Shown here: positions 29,694 to 40,139 of the stretch, piece by piece
Position numbering within the stretch: the stretch's first letter is position 1
Layout of the letters: every line of letters starts with the position of its first letter
NCBI GenBank assembly: GCA_903835185.1
Contig: CAILLX010000071.1
Location: 17,733-81,732 of the forward strand
From: an uncultured bacterium
Lineage (GTDB): Bacteria > Cyanobacteriota > Vampirovibrionia > Obscuribacterales > Obscuribacteraceae
Direction: 5' to 3'
DNA length: 64,000 nt
The notes under the pieces: generated by a model
The model's input: only the letters and a program-made list of their open reading frames with translations
Told to the model about the DNA's origin: nothing
Databases searched by the model: none
Translations under genes and position numbers: made by a program

Positions 29694-31085
29694 ATGGCTG
29701 ACAACAACACAGTTCAATTCTCATATCTCCCGCACACTGACGAAGAGCGGCAAGAGATGCTCAAGACAATCGGTGTCAGAACTTTCGACGATCTTGTTGC
29801 TCATATTCCGCCGCAGATACGGTCCAAAGGACTGAACCTTCCCGAGGCGCTCAACGAACTTGAGTTGCGCGAGAAGATAGTCAATCTGGCAGCCAAGAAC
29901 ATACCGGCATCACAACAAGCCTGCTTCCTGGGCGGTGGTTCATACAGGCGGTTCGTACCGGCAGCTGTGCCGGCTCTGGTTTCACGTTCTGAATTTGCTA
30001 CCGCCTACACTCCATATCAGCCTGAGGTCAGCCAGGGGAGCCTGCAAGTTATCTATGAATTTCAAACAGCTGTCTGCCTATTGACAGGCATGGCTGTAGC
30101 TAACGCTTCTATGTACGATGGTCCGACAGCAACAGCTGAAGCAGCTTTAATGGCCTCACGCCTGACCGGGCGCAGCAAGTTTGTCATCTCTGCTTCTCTC
30201 AACCCTGAGCATAAAAAGGTCCTTAATACTTATCTTCACTTTTGCGGCATGCAATCAGACAGCGTGCCTACCCAACAAGGAGTGCTAGAAACAGACGCTC
30301 TCGACCAGGAGACAGCTGCTGTTATAGTCCAGCATCCTAACTATTTTGGCTGTCTGGAGGATTTGCAAAACCTAGCTACTACAGCCCATGCCGCTGGCGC
30401 TCTGCTCATCGTCATCACTGAGCCTATTAGCCTGGGACTGTTGAAGCCGCCAGGCGATTACGGCGCAGATATAGTTGTCGGTGATGCACAACCTTGCGGC
30501 AATGATCTGTCATTTGGCGGACCGTCAGCTGGTTATATGGCTACAAAGACAGAGTTTGTCAGGCAGCTGCCAGGGCGACTGGCTGGAGCTACAGTGGACA
30601 ACCGCGGGCAGCGGGCATTTACACTGACTCTGCAGACACGCGAGCAACATATAAGACGAGCCAAAGCAACCTCCAACATCTGTAGCAATCAAGCTCTGAA
30701 TGCGCTCACAATGCTGGTTTATCTTACTCTTATCGGCCCGCAGGGGCTCAGAGAGCTTGCCGAGGTAAGTGTGCAGAGGGCACATTATCTGGCTGACCGT
30801 CTCTGCTCTTTGTCCGGGGTTAAGTTGAAGTTTCCCCAGCGCTTCTTCAATGAATTTGTTATTGAAACTGTTTTGCCCGCCTCTCAAACTCTCAGCCAGC
30901 TTAAAGAATACGGAATTTTAGGCGGGATAGACCTGGGCAGAATCGATTCAGCTTATGCAAATTGCATACTTATTGCTGTAACTGAGATGAACAGCCGCTT
31001 AGAGCTTGACAGTTATGCTGACCAACTAGCTGTAGTTCTGGACTCAGCCGGTAAGGAGCCTGTTGTTACGACACGACACATGTAA
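29694..31085 (+). CDS. gcvPA: Glycine dehydrogenase (decarboxylating) subunit 1
   Basis: SYLPHTDEERQEMLKTIGV, FLGGGSYRRFVPAAVPALVSRSEFATAYTPYQPEVSQGSLQVIYEFQTAVCLLTGM. Confidence 0.92.
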   Translation: MADNNTVQFSYLPHTDEERQEMLKTIGVRTFDDLVAHIPPQIRSKGLNLPEALNELELREKIVNLAAKNIPASQQACFLGGGSYRRFVPAAVPALVSRSEFATAYTPYQPEVSQGSLQVIYEFQTAVCLLTGMAVANASMYDGPTATAEAALMASRLTGRSKFVISASLNPEHKKVLNTYLHFCGMQSDSVPTQQGVLETDALDQETAAVIVQHPNYFGCLEDLQNLATTAHAAGALLIVITEPISLGLLKPPGDYGADIVVGDAQPCGNDLSFGGPSAGYMATKTEFVRQLPGRLAGATVDNRGQRAFTLTLQTREQHIRRAKATSNICSNQALNALTMLVYLTLIGPQGLRELAEVSVQRAHYLADRLCSLSGVKLKFPQRFFNEFVIETVLPASQTLSQLKEYGILGGIDLGRIDSAYANCILIAVTEMNSRLELDSYADQLAVVLDSAGKEPVVTTRHM

Positions 31086-31167
31086 ATGTCAGATGTTTCG
31101 GTATAATTCTACTCTTGTATCCGGGCTTGCTCCCGGGCCATATTTATTTGAGGTGGTAGTCGATCTC

Positions 31168-31983
31168 ATGGAACCTAGAGAACCTGTAACTCCAACAGTT
31201 GGCAACATATCGCCAGATCTAAATCAGCCAGCTGTCAGGCAGCTGGACAGACCAACAGAACCCAAGAAGCTTCACCAGAAAGAGAGCAGCCTCTTTATTC
31301 AACTCATCCGCGAGGGAATTGAACTGGTGGTAGTAACTCTAGTTCTCCTCATTGTTATTCGCTGGGCTATAGCTGAAGCACGTTACATCCCCTCCAGCTC
31401 GATGGAGCCAACTCTCCAGATTAGCGACCGGCTTCTTGTAGAGAAATGGTCAGGTCATTTTGGTCAACCAGTAAAACGTGGAGACATTCTTGTCTTCTAT
31501 CCGCCGCCGGTCGAAGTTGGCGGCAAGGATCTTAGCTATGCTCCACTTTCCTGGCTAGGTCGTGCTACCGGTTTACCTTTCTTGCCAAACGAGCCAGCGT
31601 TCATTAAGCGTTGTATCGGTCTGCCTGGAGACCGTATTCGCGTCCAGAAGGGCGTCGGTGTTTTTATCAACGGCGAGCTTCTTGACGAGTCACTCTACAC
31701 CAAAGAACGTCCCAACTACGACCTTAATAATCTTTGCGACATAGGCGGGAGATCATCTACAGGCGTATTAATTAGACCTTACGAAGACAGCAAGGGTTCA
31801 GTTGTCGTGCCTCCAGGACATCTCTTCATGATGGGCGACAATCGCAACAACAGTGAAGATAGCCATGTTTGGGGCTTTCTCGATCAAAAACGTGTGGTTG
31901 GACGCGCTTGCCTGCTTTTCTGGCGCAGACTAGACGCACCACTTTACCCACGCTTTCTTGACGAAGGAATCCAGGAGAGATAA
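31168..31983 (+). CDS. lepB: Signal peptidase I
   Basis: IPSSSMEPTLQISDRLLVEKW, FIKRCIGLPGDRIRV, MGDNRNNSEDSHVWGFL; SD GAGGTGG before ATG 31168. Confidence 0.92.
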   Translation: MEPREPVTPTVGNISPDLNQPAVRQLDRPTEPKKLHQKESSLFIQLIREGIELVVVTLVLLIVIRWAIAEARYIPSSSMEPTLQISDRLLVEKWSGHFGQPVKRGDILVFYPPPVEVGGKDLSYAPLSWLGRATGLPFLPNEPAFIKRCIGLPGDRIRVQKGVGVFINGELLDESLYTKERPNYDLNNLCDIGGRSSTGVLIRPYEDSKGSVVVPPGHLFMMGDNRNNSEDSHVWGFLDQKRVVGRACLLFWRRLDAPLYPRFLDEGIQER

Positions 31984-32154
31984 AGCTCACTTTGGCAGTG
32001 ATAGATCTGGAGAATTAAGCTGTTTAGACTTGCTTAATCAGTCTAACGGTGCTTGCACGTCTGGTGTGCGTCCGGACACAATAGATCTCACAAAGCTATC
32101 AGTATTAACTGGGTGTAAAGGAACAAGACAGTTAAGCAGACCACAGGCGCATAG

Positions 32155-33732
32155 ATGCCCAAAAATTTCAGCTCGCGACCGGTCAAGAAAGATTTGCCTA
32201 AAGCATATTATGGCGATGAGATTACTACCTATATAGAAGAATGTCGCCAGTCAGTAGCTCGTGCCAGACGGCAGGATGTGATAACTGGAAATCGCCCGGG
32301 TCGTTACTTGAGACCCACCGGTACGAACGGTAAGAAGGCGCAGTCGACGACCACCTGGCAGCCGACGCGCACTGGCTCTGAGCAGGAAGAAGCGCTGCGC
32401 AAGCTGGAATCAGACCTGACCAGGCGGGAGCTTGATCTCATTGAGCGCGAGATTAAGTGTGCCGGATTGCAAAGAGAGCTAGATCAGCTACGTCCTCTCT
32501 CCGGCCTTTATCGGGTTGTCAAGGCTATGGCAACAGAACGCAAGCTGGAAGCTCTTCTTGATGTCATCACCAGAGAGACGCGGCAGATTCTCAAATGCGA
32601 CCGGCTGAACGTCTTTGTGCTTGAGCCGCAGTCTCAGGAGCTCTGGACACAAGGAGTGGACAGGCAGCCTGTCAGGCTGCCGCTTGCAAGCAGATCCATT
32701 GTCAGCATCACTGCGCGCAGTGGTGAAGTAGTAAATATTCCTGACGCTTATACTGACCCACGCTTTGACTCAAGCGCAGATGCACTCCTCGGTTATCACA
32801 CTGCTACCATTCTCTGCGTGCCTATGCACAACCATGAAGGTGCAGTAATTGGCGTATTCGAGGCTACCAACAAATCAGGTGGTCCATTTACTGCTGATGA
32901 TGAAGAGTGGCTGACCGCTCTGACTGCAGTAGCTGCGGGGCTCATTGAACAAGCTCAGGCTTACGCTGAAATTGAGCATTTCGTTGATAAAACTCTCGAA
33001 ACTCTAGCCCAGACAATTGACAAAAGAGATCCGCTCACAGCAGGACACTCAATTCGTGTCACTAGATACAGCCTTCTTATCGGCAACTCTTTAGGTCTTC
33101 CCCGGCAGGACATGGATGTTCTCCGCTACGCAGCCATGATGCACGATTACGGAAAGATTGGCGTGCCTGAAGCTATCCTGTGGAAAAATGGCCGATTGAC
33201 TCCGCAAGAGTACGGGCTTGTACAGACACATGCTCGCATTACATATGAGCTCCTTTCTAATCTCCCTTTTACTCGCCGCCTGGCAGATGTACCGGTGGTT
33301 GCTTCCTGCCATCACGAGAAGCTTGATGGTTCCGGTTATTACCGCGGACTTAAAGGTGGCGAGATTCCATTTCTAGCACGCATAATCACTGTTGCTGATG
33401 TTTTCGATGCTCTCACATCTGTAAGGCATTATCGAAACCGCATGGTCATCACTAAAGTGTCAGAAATTATGGAATCGGGGCGGGAGCATCATTTCGACTC
33501 GGACGTCATTGCCGCTTTCTCCCGTGTTCCTGCCGATCAAATCATTACGGTTATGGAATCGGAGCGCGGGCAGGACGTATCGGCTGAATTTGGACCATTC
33601 AATCTTGTGCCCTGGCACCGTCTTATTGAACTATGTGATGGCGCTGTTGCTGAGCCGTTTGAGGAAGGTCTAAGAGAACTGTTCGATCACATTTATTTTG
33701 CTGGACTGCCGACAATTCAGGATCTTGACTAA
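32155..33732 (+). CDS. GAF domain plus HD-GYP phosphodiesterase-type protein
   Basis: GAF region VFEATNKSGGPFTADDEEWLTALTAVA; HD-GYP motifs MMHDYGKIGVPEAIL, CHHEKLDGSGYYRGLKG, ARIITVADVFDALTS. Confidence 0.88.
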   Translation: MPKNFSSRPVKKDLPKAYYGDEITTYIEECRQSVARARRQDVITGNRPGRYLRPTGTNGKKAQSTTTWQPTRTGSEQEEALRKLESDLTRRELDLIEREIKCAGLQRELDQLRPLSGLYRVVKAMATERKLEALLDVITRETRQILKCDRLNVFVLEPQSQELWTQGVDRQPVRLPLASRSIVSITARSGEVVNIPDAYTDPRFDSSADALLGYHTATILCVPMHNHEGAVIGVFEATNKSGGPFTADDEEWLTALTAVAAGLIEQAQAYAEIEHFVDKTLETLAQTIDKRDPLTAGHSIRVTRYSLLIGNSLGLPRQDMDVLRYAAMMHDYGKIGVPEAILWKNGRLTPQEYGLVQTHARITYELLSNLPFTRRLADVPVVASCHHEKLDGSGYYRGLKGGEIPFLARIITVADVFDALTSVRHYRNRMVITKVSEIMESGREHHFDSDVIAAFSRVPADQIITVMESERGQDVSAEFGPFNLVPWHRLIELCDGAVAEPFEEGLRELFDHIYFAGLPTIQDLD

Positions 33733-33733
33733 G

Positions 33734-34099
33734 ATGAACTTTCCAGACTTTACCACTGCAATCAAGTTCTTAGAAGAGGAGATTAAGACTGGCGCAGGTT
33801 TCCTCTCCTCCAAGATAGACAAGATGACCTATGCAGCTCTTATAAACTGTCTCAAGAGCACCGATGCTATTGCAGTAAAAACTGCCATCGACCAGCTTGC
33901 ATCTGAAAAGCGTCCGCTGGCCATTCCGCCACTCTACCTGGTGTCTGTGGCACATCCTAATGAGTGGGTGAGGCGACAAGCAAAAGTCGGGCTGTCCAAG
34001 CTGATTTTACCAACCGATCTCACAAAGGTTACAGAGGACAAAGATACTAAAGAGGCAGTCATGGCCCTCATCGACAAATACGGACATTTTCGTGCCTGA
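33734..34099 (+). CDS. Small helical protein, HEAT-repeat-like
   Basis: 121 aa ORF immediately after the HD-GYP gene. Confidence 0.55.
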   Translation: MNFPDFTTAIKFLEEEIKTGAGFLSSKIDKMTYAALINCLKSTDAIAVKTAIDQLASEKRPLAIPPLYLVSVAHPNEWVRRQAKVGLSKLILPTDLTKVTEDKDTKEAVMALIDKYGHFRA

Positions 34100-34233
34100 A
34101 AACATGAGCTATTTCTAGGGGTGCAACTGCTCTATAAGCCGTACAATAAGTTGATTCAGAGCGTATTCAAGCCGACCACGGAGCGCCTGCACACTCCGGA
34201 CAGGCATCCTATCATGCGCCAGGAGCCATCGCT

Positions 34234-35361
34234 GTGCCATTACTTATTTTCACACCCAACACACGTGCCCGAACGTGGTCAACGATGCTTTCTTTATTGC
34301 TCTGCTTTGCTGTCTGTTCGCAAATATCCGCCTCAGTAGCGCAGGACGCTGCTACAAGCGCTCCAGTCTTGTTAGATCCACCACGAGGTCTGACTCAGCA
34401 AACCAAAGCAACCAATATGTCCAGCGCTCAGCCAGGCGTGCCACAAGCTGGCAAAACAGACCGAACAGCACCGCGGACTCAACCTATCCTGCTCAAGCCG
34501 GCAGCTGGACAGTCCGGGCTGCCTGTTCCTGTAGAACCTTTTACTTCACCCGAGCCGGAAGAACCAAGCTCAACAGACACTCCACAGCTACCTCAGAAAA
34601 CAAACACTCCGTCCCGTCCGGCACCCACTAATACCACAGGCAAATCGCCGGCAGACAAGCCTGCTGATACACTCATAAAGACACCTGCTGCTGTGGGCAC
34701 CACTGGTGAAATGGAAGGAGACAAACCTGCCGAACTTTTCATCAAAGTAGCAGTACCGCACGGCATTCAAGCAGTAGATGGCTTTGCAGCCTACCCCTAT
34801 CCAGTAAAACCGCCTAAGATTGCTTACGCAATCGGTCCACTGCCTGTGAAGCGTAAAGACCTGAAAGGTATGCTTATGTATGCTGGTTATAATTCGCGTT
34901 CCCATTCAGAAGAACCATACCCACCCGGCGGCTGGCGTTTTCAATATGCGATGGCTGCAGCACAGAGGCGAAGCGGCATCAGTTATCCACACACTATGAT
35001 CGGTGTGTATCCCTGGATTAATGACATCATTCCATATATCCGTCCGGAGATTGAGCGATCAAATAAAGCAGAGGAAGAGCGAAAGAAACGCTATGAGGCT
35101 GCCGTTGCTGAGTATGATAAAAAGTATTTTGAGATACAGAACGAATCAACTAGAAACGGACTGTTTGTAGTTAACTTCCGCCTTTATCGTAAGGGACAAG
35201 GTTATGCCAGACTACCAGCAGGTACCTGGTGGATTGCTGGACAGCGTAAGGTACCTGGTCTGAGTTATTACTGGCAGATTCCTATCACAATTGCCTCTGG
35301 CGCCCGGGAAACAGTGACTCTACGTGAGGACAACGCACTGGTTATCCAGGGCGGCTGGTAA
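34234..35361 (+). CDS. Hypothetical secreted Pro/Thr-rich protein
   Basis: Signal-like N-terminus, disordered Pro-rich region, folded C-terminal part. Confidence 0.6.
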   Translation: MPLLIFTPNTRARTWSTMLSLLLCFAVCSQISASVAQDAATSAPVLLDPPRGLTQQTKATNMSSAQPGVPQAGKTDRTAPRTQPILLKPAAGQSGLPVPVEPFTSPEPEEPSSTDTPQLPQKTNTPSRPAPTNTTGKSPADKPADTLIKTPAAVGTTGEMEGDKPAELFIKVAVPHGIQAVDGFAAYPYPVKPPKIAYAIGPLPVKRKDLKGMLMYAGYNSRSHSEEPYPPGGWRFQYAMAAAQRRSGISYPHTMIGVYPWINDIIPYIRPEIERSNKAEEERKKRYEAAVAEYDKKYFEIQNESTRNGLFVVNFRLYRKGQGYARLPAGTWWIAGQRKVPGLSYYWQIPITIASGARETVTLREDNALVIQGGW

Positions 35362-37045
35362 AAGCGCCTATCTCCTGAACAATGACCTGAACCATCGGTT
35401 TGGCTTGCAGGCGGGACCTTAACATCTTGGCAACCATATCACGAATAGATGCTCTCAGTGCAATAAGGTCGCCGTTGCAGGAGTCCCGGTATGACGCCAC
35501 CAAATTGACCACCGCCGCTTTCAACTCTTCAGCTAAGCCGTCCCATTCTGGTGCCTGCAGAAATCCCGACGCACTCCCTTCAAGAGTAGGACCAGCAAGA
35601 ATAACCAAACTGTTATCAACCGCCAGCACCACAGACAGCACTCCTTCCAAGCTGAGATTCCTGCGTTCGTTGACTGAAAAGGTTGTGACGCGCTCTCCTT
35701 GATCACGATTGTAAAGAACAGCTTGTGCTTCAATTGAGCCAGCTATCTGGGCCAGTCCGTTGCCAATCTCCAGAATCTCTCCGTTCTGAAGAGGAAACAC
35801 TGCTTCCGGTGGCATTCCCCACTCAATAGCCAGGTGAGCATGAGTCATCGTATGCCGTCCTTCACCTAGTGCTGGCACAAAGAACTTTGGCTTTAAGATG
35901 GAGAGCATCAGTTTGAGTTCTTCGCAGCTAGCATGTTTTGAGACATGCACACCGTCTTGTGCTCCCGAATAACACTTAACTCCCAACGAGACCAGCTGAT
36001 CGAGCACGCAAGCCATCTGCCGCGACCTGCCAGGACTGATATCTGCCGAGTAGACAACTGTGTCTCCGTCCTTAAGGGCAATCTCTTTATGCGCGCCGCT
36101 AGCAAGCTCTTGCATCATATTCATCGGATCGCCTTCACCGCCGGTAGCGATAATGAGAACCTCTTTGTCAGACAGTTTGTTAAGGCTATCCAGACTTGCT
36201 TCAATTTTGCGATCATAAATGAGATTGCCGGTCACAGCCGCCACCAACGCTGCCTTTATTAAGGTATCGCCAACAAGCACCACTTTACGATTGAGTTGCC
36301 AGGCAATATCAAAAAGTATTTGCAGCCGGTGAGTATTAGTTCCCGGTATGACAACAATTACTCGGCTTCCAGCTGCTGATATGTATTTCTGCAAACTGCC
36401 AGTAACAGACTTTTCTGAAGGTGTGTAGCCGCTATTCTCCACTCCAGCCGAGTCGCTTACTAAGAGCAAGACTCCCTGGTCGCCAATTTCCGCCAGGCGT
36501 GCAAGATCAGGTAGTCTGGCATCTACAGGGGTCTGGTCGAGCTTGAAAGAGGATGTGTAAATAATTCGCCCTTCCGGAGTGTCAATCTTGAGAGCGCAAG
36601 CATCGGCAATAGCGTCATTTACCCGCATCCATTCAACTTCAAATGGACCTATCTGATAAGGATGTCTTGTCTCTATGGTATCAATTACGGTATCAGTACC
36701 ACGGTCCATCAGGCTCTGCGAGACAAAAGTGGAGACAAATCGTGGTGCAAGAATGCGAGGGATCTTAAGGTGGTTAAGCAGGTAGCCTACCGCTCCAGAA
36801 TGCTCTTCATGACCGTTGGTCAGAAGCAAGGCAAGGATGCGCTCAGCATTTGCCTCGAGAAAGTTGGTGTTTGGCAACAACAGGTCCACCCCAGGCAGGT
36901 CCTCACCTGGGTAGCTTGCACCAGCATCTATTAGCAATAACTCACTACCGAAGCTGACAACCCATAGCACCTGCCCAATTTCGCTCTGACCACCCAGCGG
37001 CACAACTGACAGCTTGTTATAGCTCAAGCATTCAGGCGCTATCAT
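35342..37045 (-). CDS. RNase J-like metallo-beta-lactamase-fold protein with altered active-site motifs
   Basis: SVVPLGGQSEIGQVLWVVSFGSELLLIDAGASYPGEDLPGVDLLLPN is RNase J-like; HxHxDH position reads NGHEEH. Confidence 0.85.
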   Translation of the reverse strand: MIAPECLSYNKLSVVPLGGQSEIGQVLWVVSFGSELLLIDAGASYPGEDLPGVDLLLPNTNFLEANAERILALLLTNGHEEHSGAVGYLLNHLKIPRILAPRFVSTFVSQSLMDRGTDTVIDTIETRHPYQIGPFEVEWMRVNDAIADACALKIDTPEGRIIYTSSFKLDQTPVDARLPDLARLAEIGDQGVLLLVSDSAGVENSGYTPSEKSVTGSLQKYISAAGSRVIVVIPGTNTHRLQILFDIAWQLNRKVVLVGDTLIKAALVAAVTGNLIYDRKIEASLDSLNKLSDKEVLIIATGGEGDPMNMMQELASGAHKEIALKDGDTVVYSADISPGRSRQMACVLDQLVSLGVKCYSGAQDGVHVSKHASCEELKLMLSILKPKFFVPALGEGRHTMTHAHLAIEWGMPPEAVFPLQNGEILEIGNGLAQIAGSIEAQAVLYNRDQGERVTTFSVNERRNLSLEGVLSVVLAVDNSLVILAGPTLEGSASGFLQAPEWDGLAEELKAAVVNLVASYRDSCNGDLIALRASIRDMVAKMLRSRLQAKPMVQVIVQEIGAFTSRPG

Positions 37046-37278
37046 CTTAAACTCCTTTATTAAAGCGTTGCCAGTATTCAGACTGGGCAGTACTCCACAT
37101 CACAACCTCTGTGTCCGCACTCATCCTACTTATTTCTGGATTGTCTGCTTCCATATCTCATTCATTCGGAGGACTGTCCACCAGCTATAATTTCAGCCAT
37201 ACTTGTTCAGCTAAAGTCTTGATAAGTGCTACCCCTTTTAGTGTAACCAATTGTTTGCAAGAACGAGGCTTGAGAAAA

Positions 37279-38826
37279 ATGATCAATTTCCAAGAGGTGA
37301 TGAGAAAGCTGCTCACCCCTGCTTCTGTTGATCCATCAATAGCTGGACGTCCAGCTATCGTACTGACCGGAGCCGACCCTGGCGGAGCTGACGATAAAAT
37401 TACCAGTTATGGAGCCCTGCAAAGATTAATTGGCAGAACAGTTGCTGAGTACCGCCGGCTTGGCGTTAGGTCAGGAGATGCAATTGTTTTCTGCTCACCC
37501 AACTCACCAGAGCTGGTTGCCGGAATTGCAGCAGCCTGGAGCATAGGTGCTACAGCTATACCGGTTGATGTCAGGCTTACTCACCAGGAAGTGGGCAATA
37601 TAGCTGCCCGCGTCAATGCTAAGGTCGTTTACACGCCAGGTTTCTCACTGCCAGGTTTCCCCGCCCTGGCACCACCTGAGTTCCCCCAAGAGGGATTAGA
37701 GATCAATTTCCTCGCTGATGTAAAGCCTAATACACCAGGACTGGTGATTTTAACCTCTGGCACTACCGGCATGCCAAAAGGAGCTGTGCATACTCTCGGC
37801 TCCTTGATGGCTAACGTAACTGAAATTGGCTCAGTATTTGGGCTCACAGAAGGCAAGAGCACTTTGCTACCGTTACCAGTCAGCCACATATTTGGCATTG
37901 AAGTTACGCTTGCCTTCCTGGCTCTTTCCGGCACTGTAGTTTTTTCTGACTTTTCCCCAAACAGATTCTGGACTGTCATAGCACGCATGAAACCAGCACT
38001 GGTAATGGCAGTGCCAACCATATACGGCTCTTTGCTCAACCTTCCTCATCCGGGCTCAGTGAGCCAGCTGGTGGAGTTTTACCTTTGCGGTGGAGCGCCG
38101 CTTTCCAGCTCACTGTCGGCTCAGTTTGAGCAGACGTTCGGCAAACATATTGTGCAGGGCTACGGATCCACAGAGACACAGATTATAACGGTCAATAAGG
38201 ATGGACCGGTCAACTCTGTAGGACGAGCCATCCCGTCCGTGACAATAGAAATAGTCGATTCACTTGATCGACCGCTTCCTGAGGGCTCCCAAGGTGAGAT
38301 TAGAGTCACAGGCAGCTGCCTGATGCAAGGGTATTTAAACCAGGCGGAAGCTACTGCTGCAGTTCTGCATGATGGACACTACCACACAGGCGATATTGGT
38401 TTTATTGAAAACGGATGGGTGTTTATTTCTGGCCGTTCCAAAGAGATGATCATTGTAGCCGGCAACAAAGTGTTTCCTACTGAAGTCGAGTCTGTATTGC
38501 GGCAGCATCCTCTTGTCCAGGAGGTAGCAGTAATCGGGGAGCCACATCAGAAATTAGGACAAATTGTCAAAGCTATAATTGTTGTCCCTCCCGGCGACTT
38601 TAGCAGTCGTCTGACAGCTGGAGATACAAAGTCCGCCCGGGAAGAGCTGAAGGCCTGCTTGAGAGAGTTTTGCGCAAGCCGCCTCAAGCGAGAATTGCGT
38701 CCTATGGAGTGGGAGTTTCGTCCGGCATCTGCACCACTTCCCAAGACAAGTTCAAGCAAAATTGATTGGAAGAAGTTGCAACAGCAAACCGCACCAGCAG
38801 AAAGTAGATTCGAAGCATCAGTTTAA
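37279..38826 (+). CDS. AMP-binding enzyme (acyl-CoA ligase/synthetase family)
   Basis: LVILTSGTTGMPKGAVHT, YGSTETQ, YHTGDIGFIENGWVFISGRSKEMIIVAGNKVFPTEVE. Confidence 0.92.
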   Translation: MINFQEVMRKLLTPASVDPSIAGRPAIVLTGADPGGADDKITSYGALQRLIGRTVAEYRRLGVRSGDAIVFCSPNSPELVAGIAAAWSIGATAIPVDVRLTHQEVGNIAARVNAKVVYTPGFSLPGFPALAPPEFPQEGLEINFLADVKPNTPGLVILTSGTTGMPKGAVHTLGSLMANVTEIGSVFGLTEGKSTLLPLPVSHIFGIEVTLAFLALSGTVVFSDFSPNRFWTVIARMKPALVMAVPTIYGSLLNLPHPGSVSQLVEFYLCGGAPLSSSLSAQFEQTFGKHIVQGYGSTETQIITVNKDGPVNSVGRAIPSVTIEIVDSLDRPLPEGSQGEIRVTGSCLMQGYLNQAEATAAVLHDGHYHTGDIGFIENGWVFISGRSKEMIIVAGNKVFPTEVESVLRQHPLVQEVAVIGEPHQKLGQIVKAIIVVPPGDFSSRLTAGDTKSAREELKACLREFCASRLKRELRPMEWEFRPASAPLPKTSSSKIDWKKLQQQTAPAESRFEASV

Positions 38827-39162
38827 TTTGAACTTTTTGACAGTGCCAACCGTTAAATAATTGAAACGTTAGGTCTGCACGCTCAAAAGGATGGGAAAGA
38901 TCATGCTTCACGAGGTCAGAAGCTCCAGGGAGGACCCGCCTCCTGCTGTCAGTCAGAACATTTCTCAGATTCTCCAGGCAGTTTTTCAACTCACAAAAGT
39001 GGCAACGGGCTCACCTGTGTCTGGTGCTCGCAGCAGCGACCGCCATCTCATACCACAGGAGGCTCACAGACAGATCGTCTTTGCTGTAATTCCGCCAGGG
39101 TGCACCATTTATGGTATGCCTATGAGAAGGAGGGAGAGAGCATCGGGCAAGTTTTTCCCATA

Positions 39163-39222
39163 GGCTTTCCAGCTATCGCTCACCTGGTGGGGAGAGCTAG
39201 CGTAAGCGATAGCTTGGAAAGC
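39163..39222. repeat. Long hairpin-forming inverted repeat
   Basis: GGCTTTCCAGCTATCGCT ... AGCGATAGCTTGGAAAGC. Confidence 0.6.
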
Positions 39223-39240
39223 TTTCCTGGATGAGCGCTC

Positions 39241-39942
39241 TTACTCTTGTCCCACTAACCCTGCTACAACACGTCTCAATCTGTTTACTCGATCGGCTAA
39301 ATCGTGAATTGCCACAGCTTCCCGTCCAATGTCTAATGAGTCAGGACGCGGACTTTGAGTAAGCACGACAAGCTTATTGTAGTGATCTTCGATTGCAGCG
39401 GAAGCTGCACGAATCTCCTCCCATGATTGTGAGGCAGAAGCAAACTTATTATCCGGAACAATGATGGCAGCAACTTCATTTGCTAATAGCTTTACAGCAT
39501 AGTCAAGCTGCCTCATAAGCAGTTTGAGCTGCCGGGGGCGTGGTGGTAACGGTCCAGCATAAGCCATACCTGTAGGATTGGGCATAGGCTGTATGACTAC
39601 ACCACCAGGCAAGACATTGGGCCCGCGTACCTCAACAAGCTCCTTCCTTGTCACTTCACTCATTAACGTTAGAGTAGATCGCTCAAGGTCGCGCGAAGTT
39701 TGACCCAGCTTCGCCAGCCCAGCTTCTGTAAGTAATGCCGCACCACGGACAGAGCCTTTGAGCTGCAATGTTGCGTCGGGTTGCACCACCGGCGGTGCAT
39801 CTTTATCATGTACAGCGGCAGGAGCTGCCTGCCCGGCATTTTCACGTGAGGCAGGCTGATTGCTTACCTCAGAGGACATACAACACTGCGGCGCAAGACA
39901 CATGTATACAGCCACACCAAACAGTCCTACCAACTTTGGCAT
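39241..39942 (-). CDS. Hypothetical secreted protein
   Basis: 233 aa ORF with signal-like N-terminus MPKLVGLFGVAVYMCLAPQCCMSSE. Confidence 0.6.
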   Translation of the reverse strand: MPKLVGLFGVAVYMCLAPQCCMSSEVSNQPASRENAGQAAPAAVHDKDAPPVVQPDATLQLKGSVRGAALLTEAGLAKLGQTSRDLERSTLTLMSEVTRKELVEVRGPNVLPGGVVIQPMPNPTGMAYAGPLPPRPRQLKLLMRQLDYAVKLLANEVAAIIVPDNKFASASQSWEEIRAASAAIEDHYNKLVVLTQSPRPDSLDIGREAVAIHDLADRVNRLRRVVAGLVGQE

Positions 39943-40139
39943 CGGCCCTCCTAACTTTGCCTCGGCAAAACCTTCGTCATTAATCAGTTATTTGGAGCTG
40001 CTTCTGCGCCAGCCTGGATACTATTCAGCCTCAGCAGGAGCTCTCGTTCCTCCATTATGACATGTAGGCTAAGAGCTTGGAGTCTGTCCAATTCACAGGC
40101 GTTACAGGCGCCCGGCAGTCGATCTGTGCAAGCTGGCAG

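Noticed and set aside
38891-39163. 90 aa plus-strand ORF in an intergenic region
   Set aside because: No start-site support or domain signal; cannot distinguish it from random open frame.
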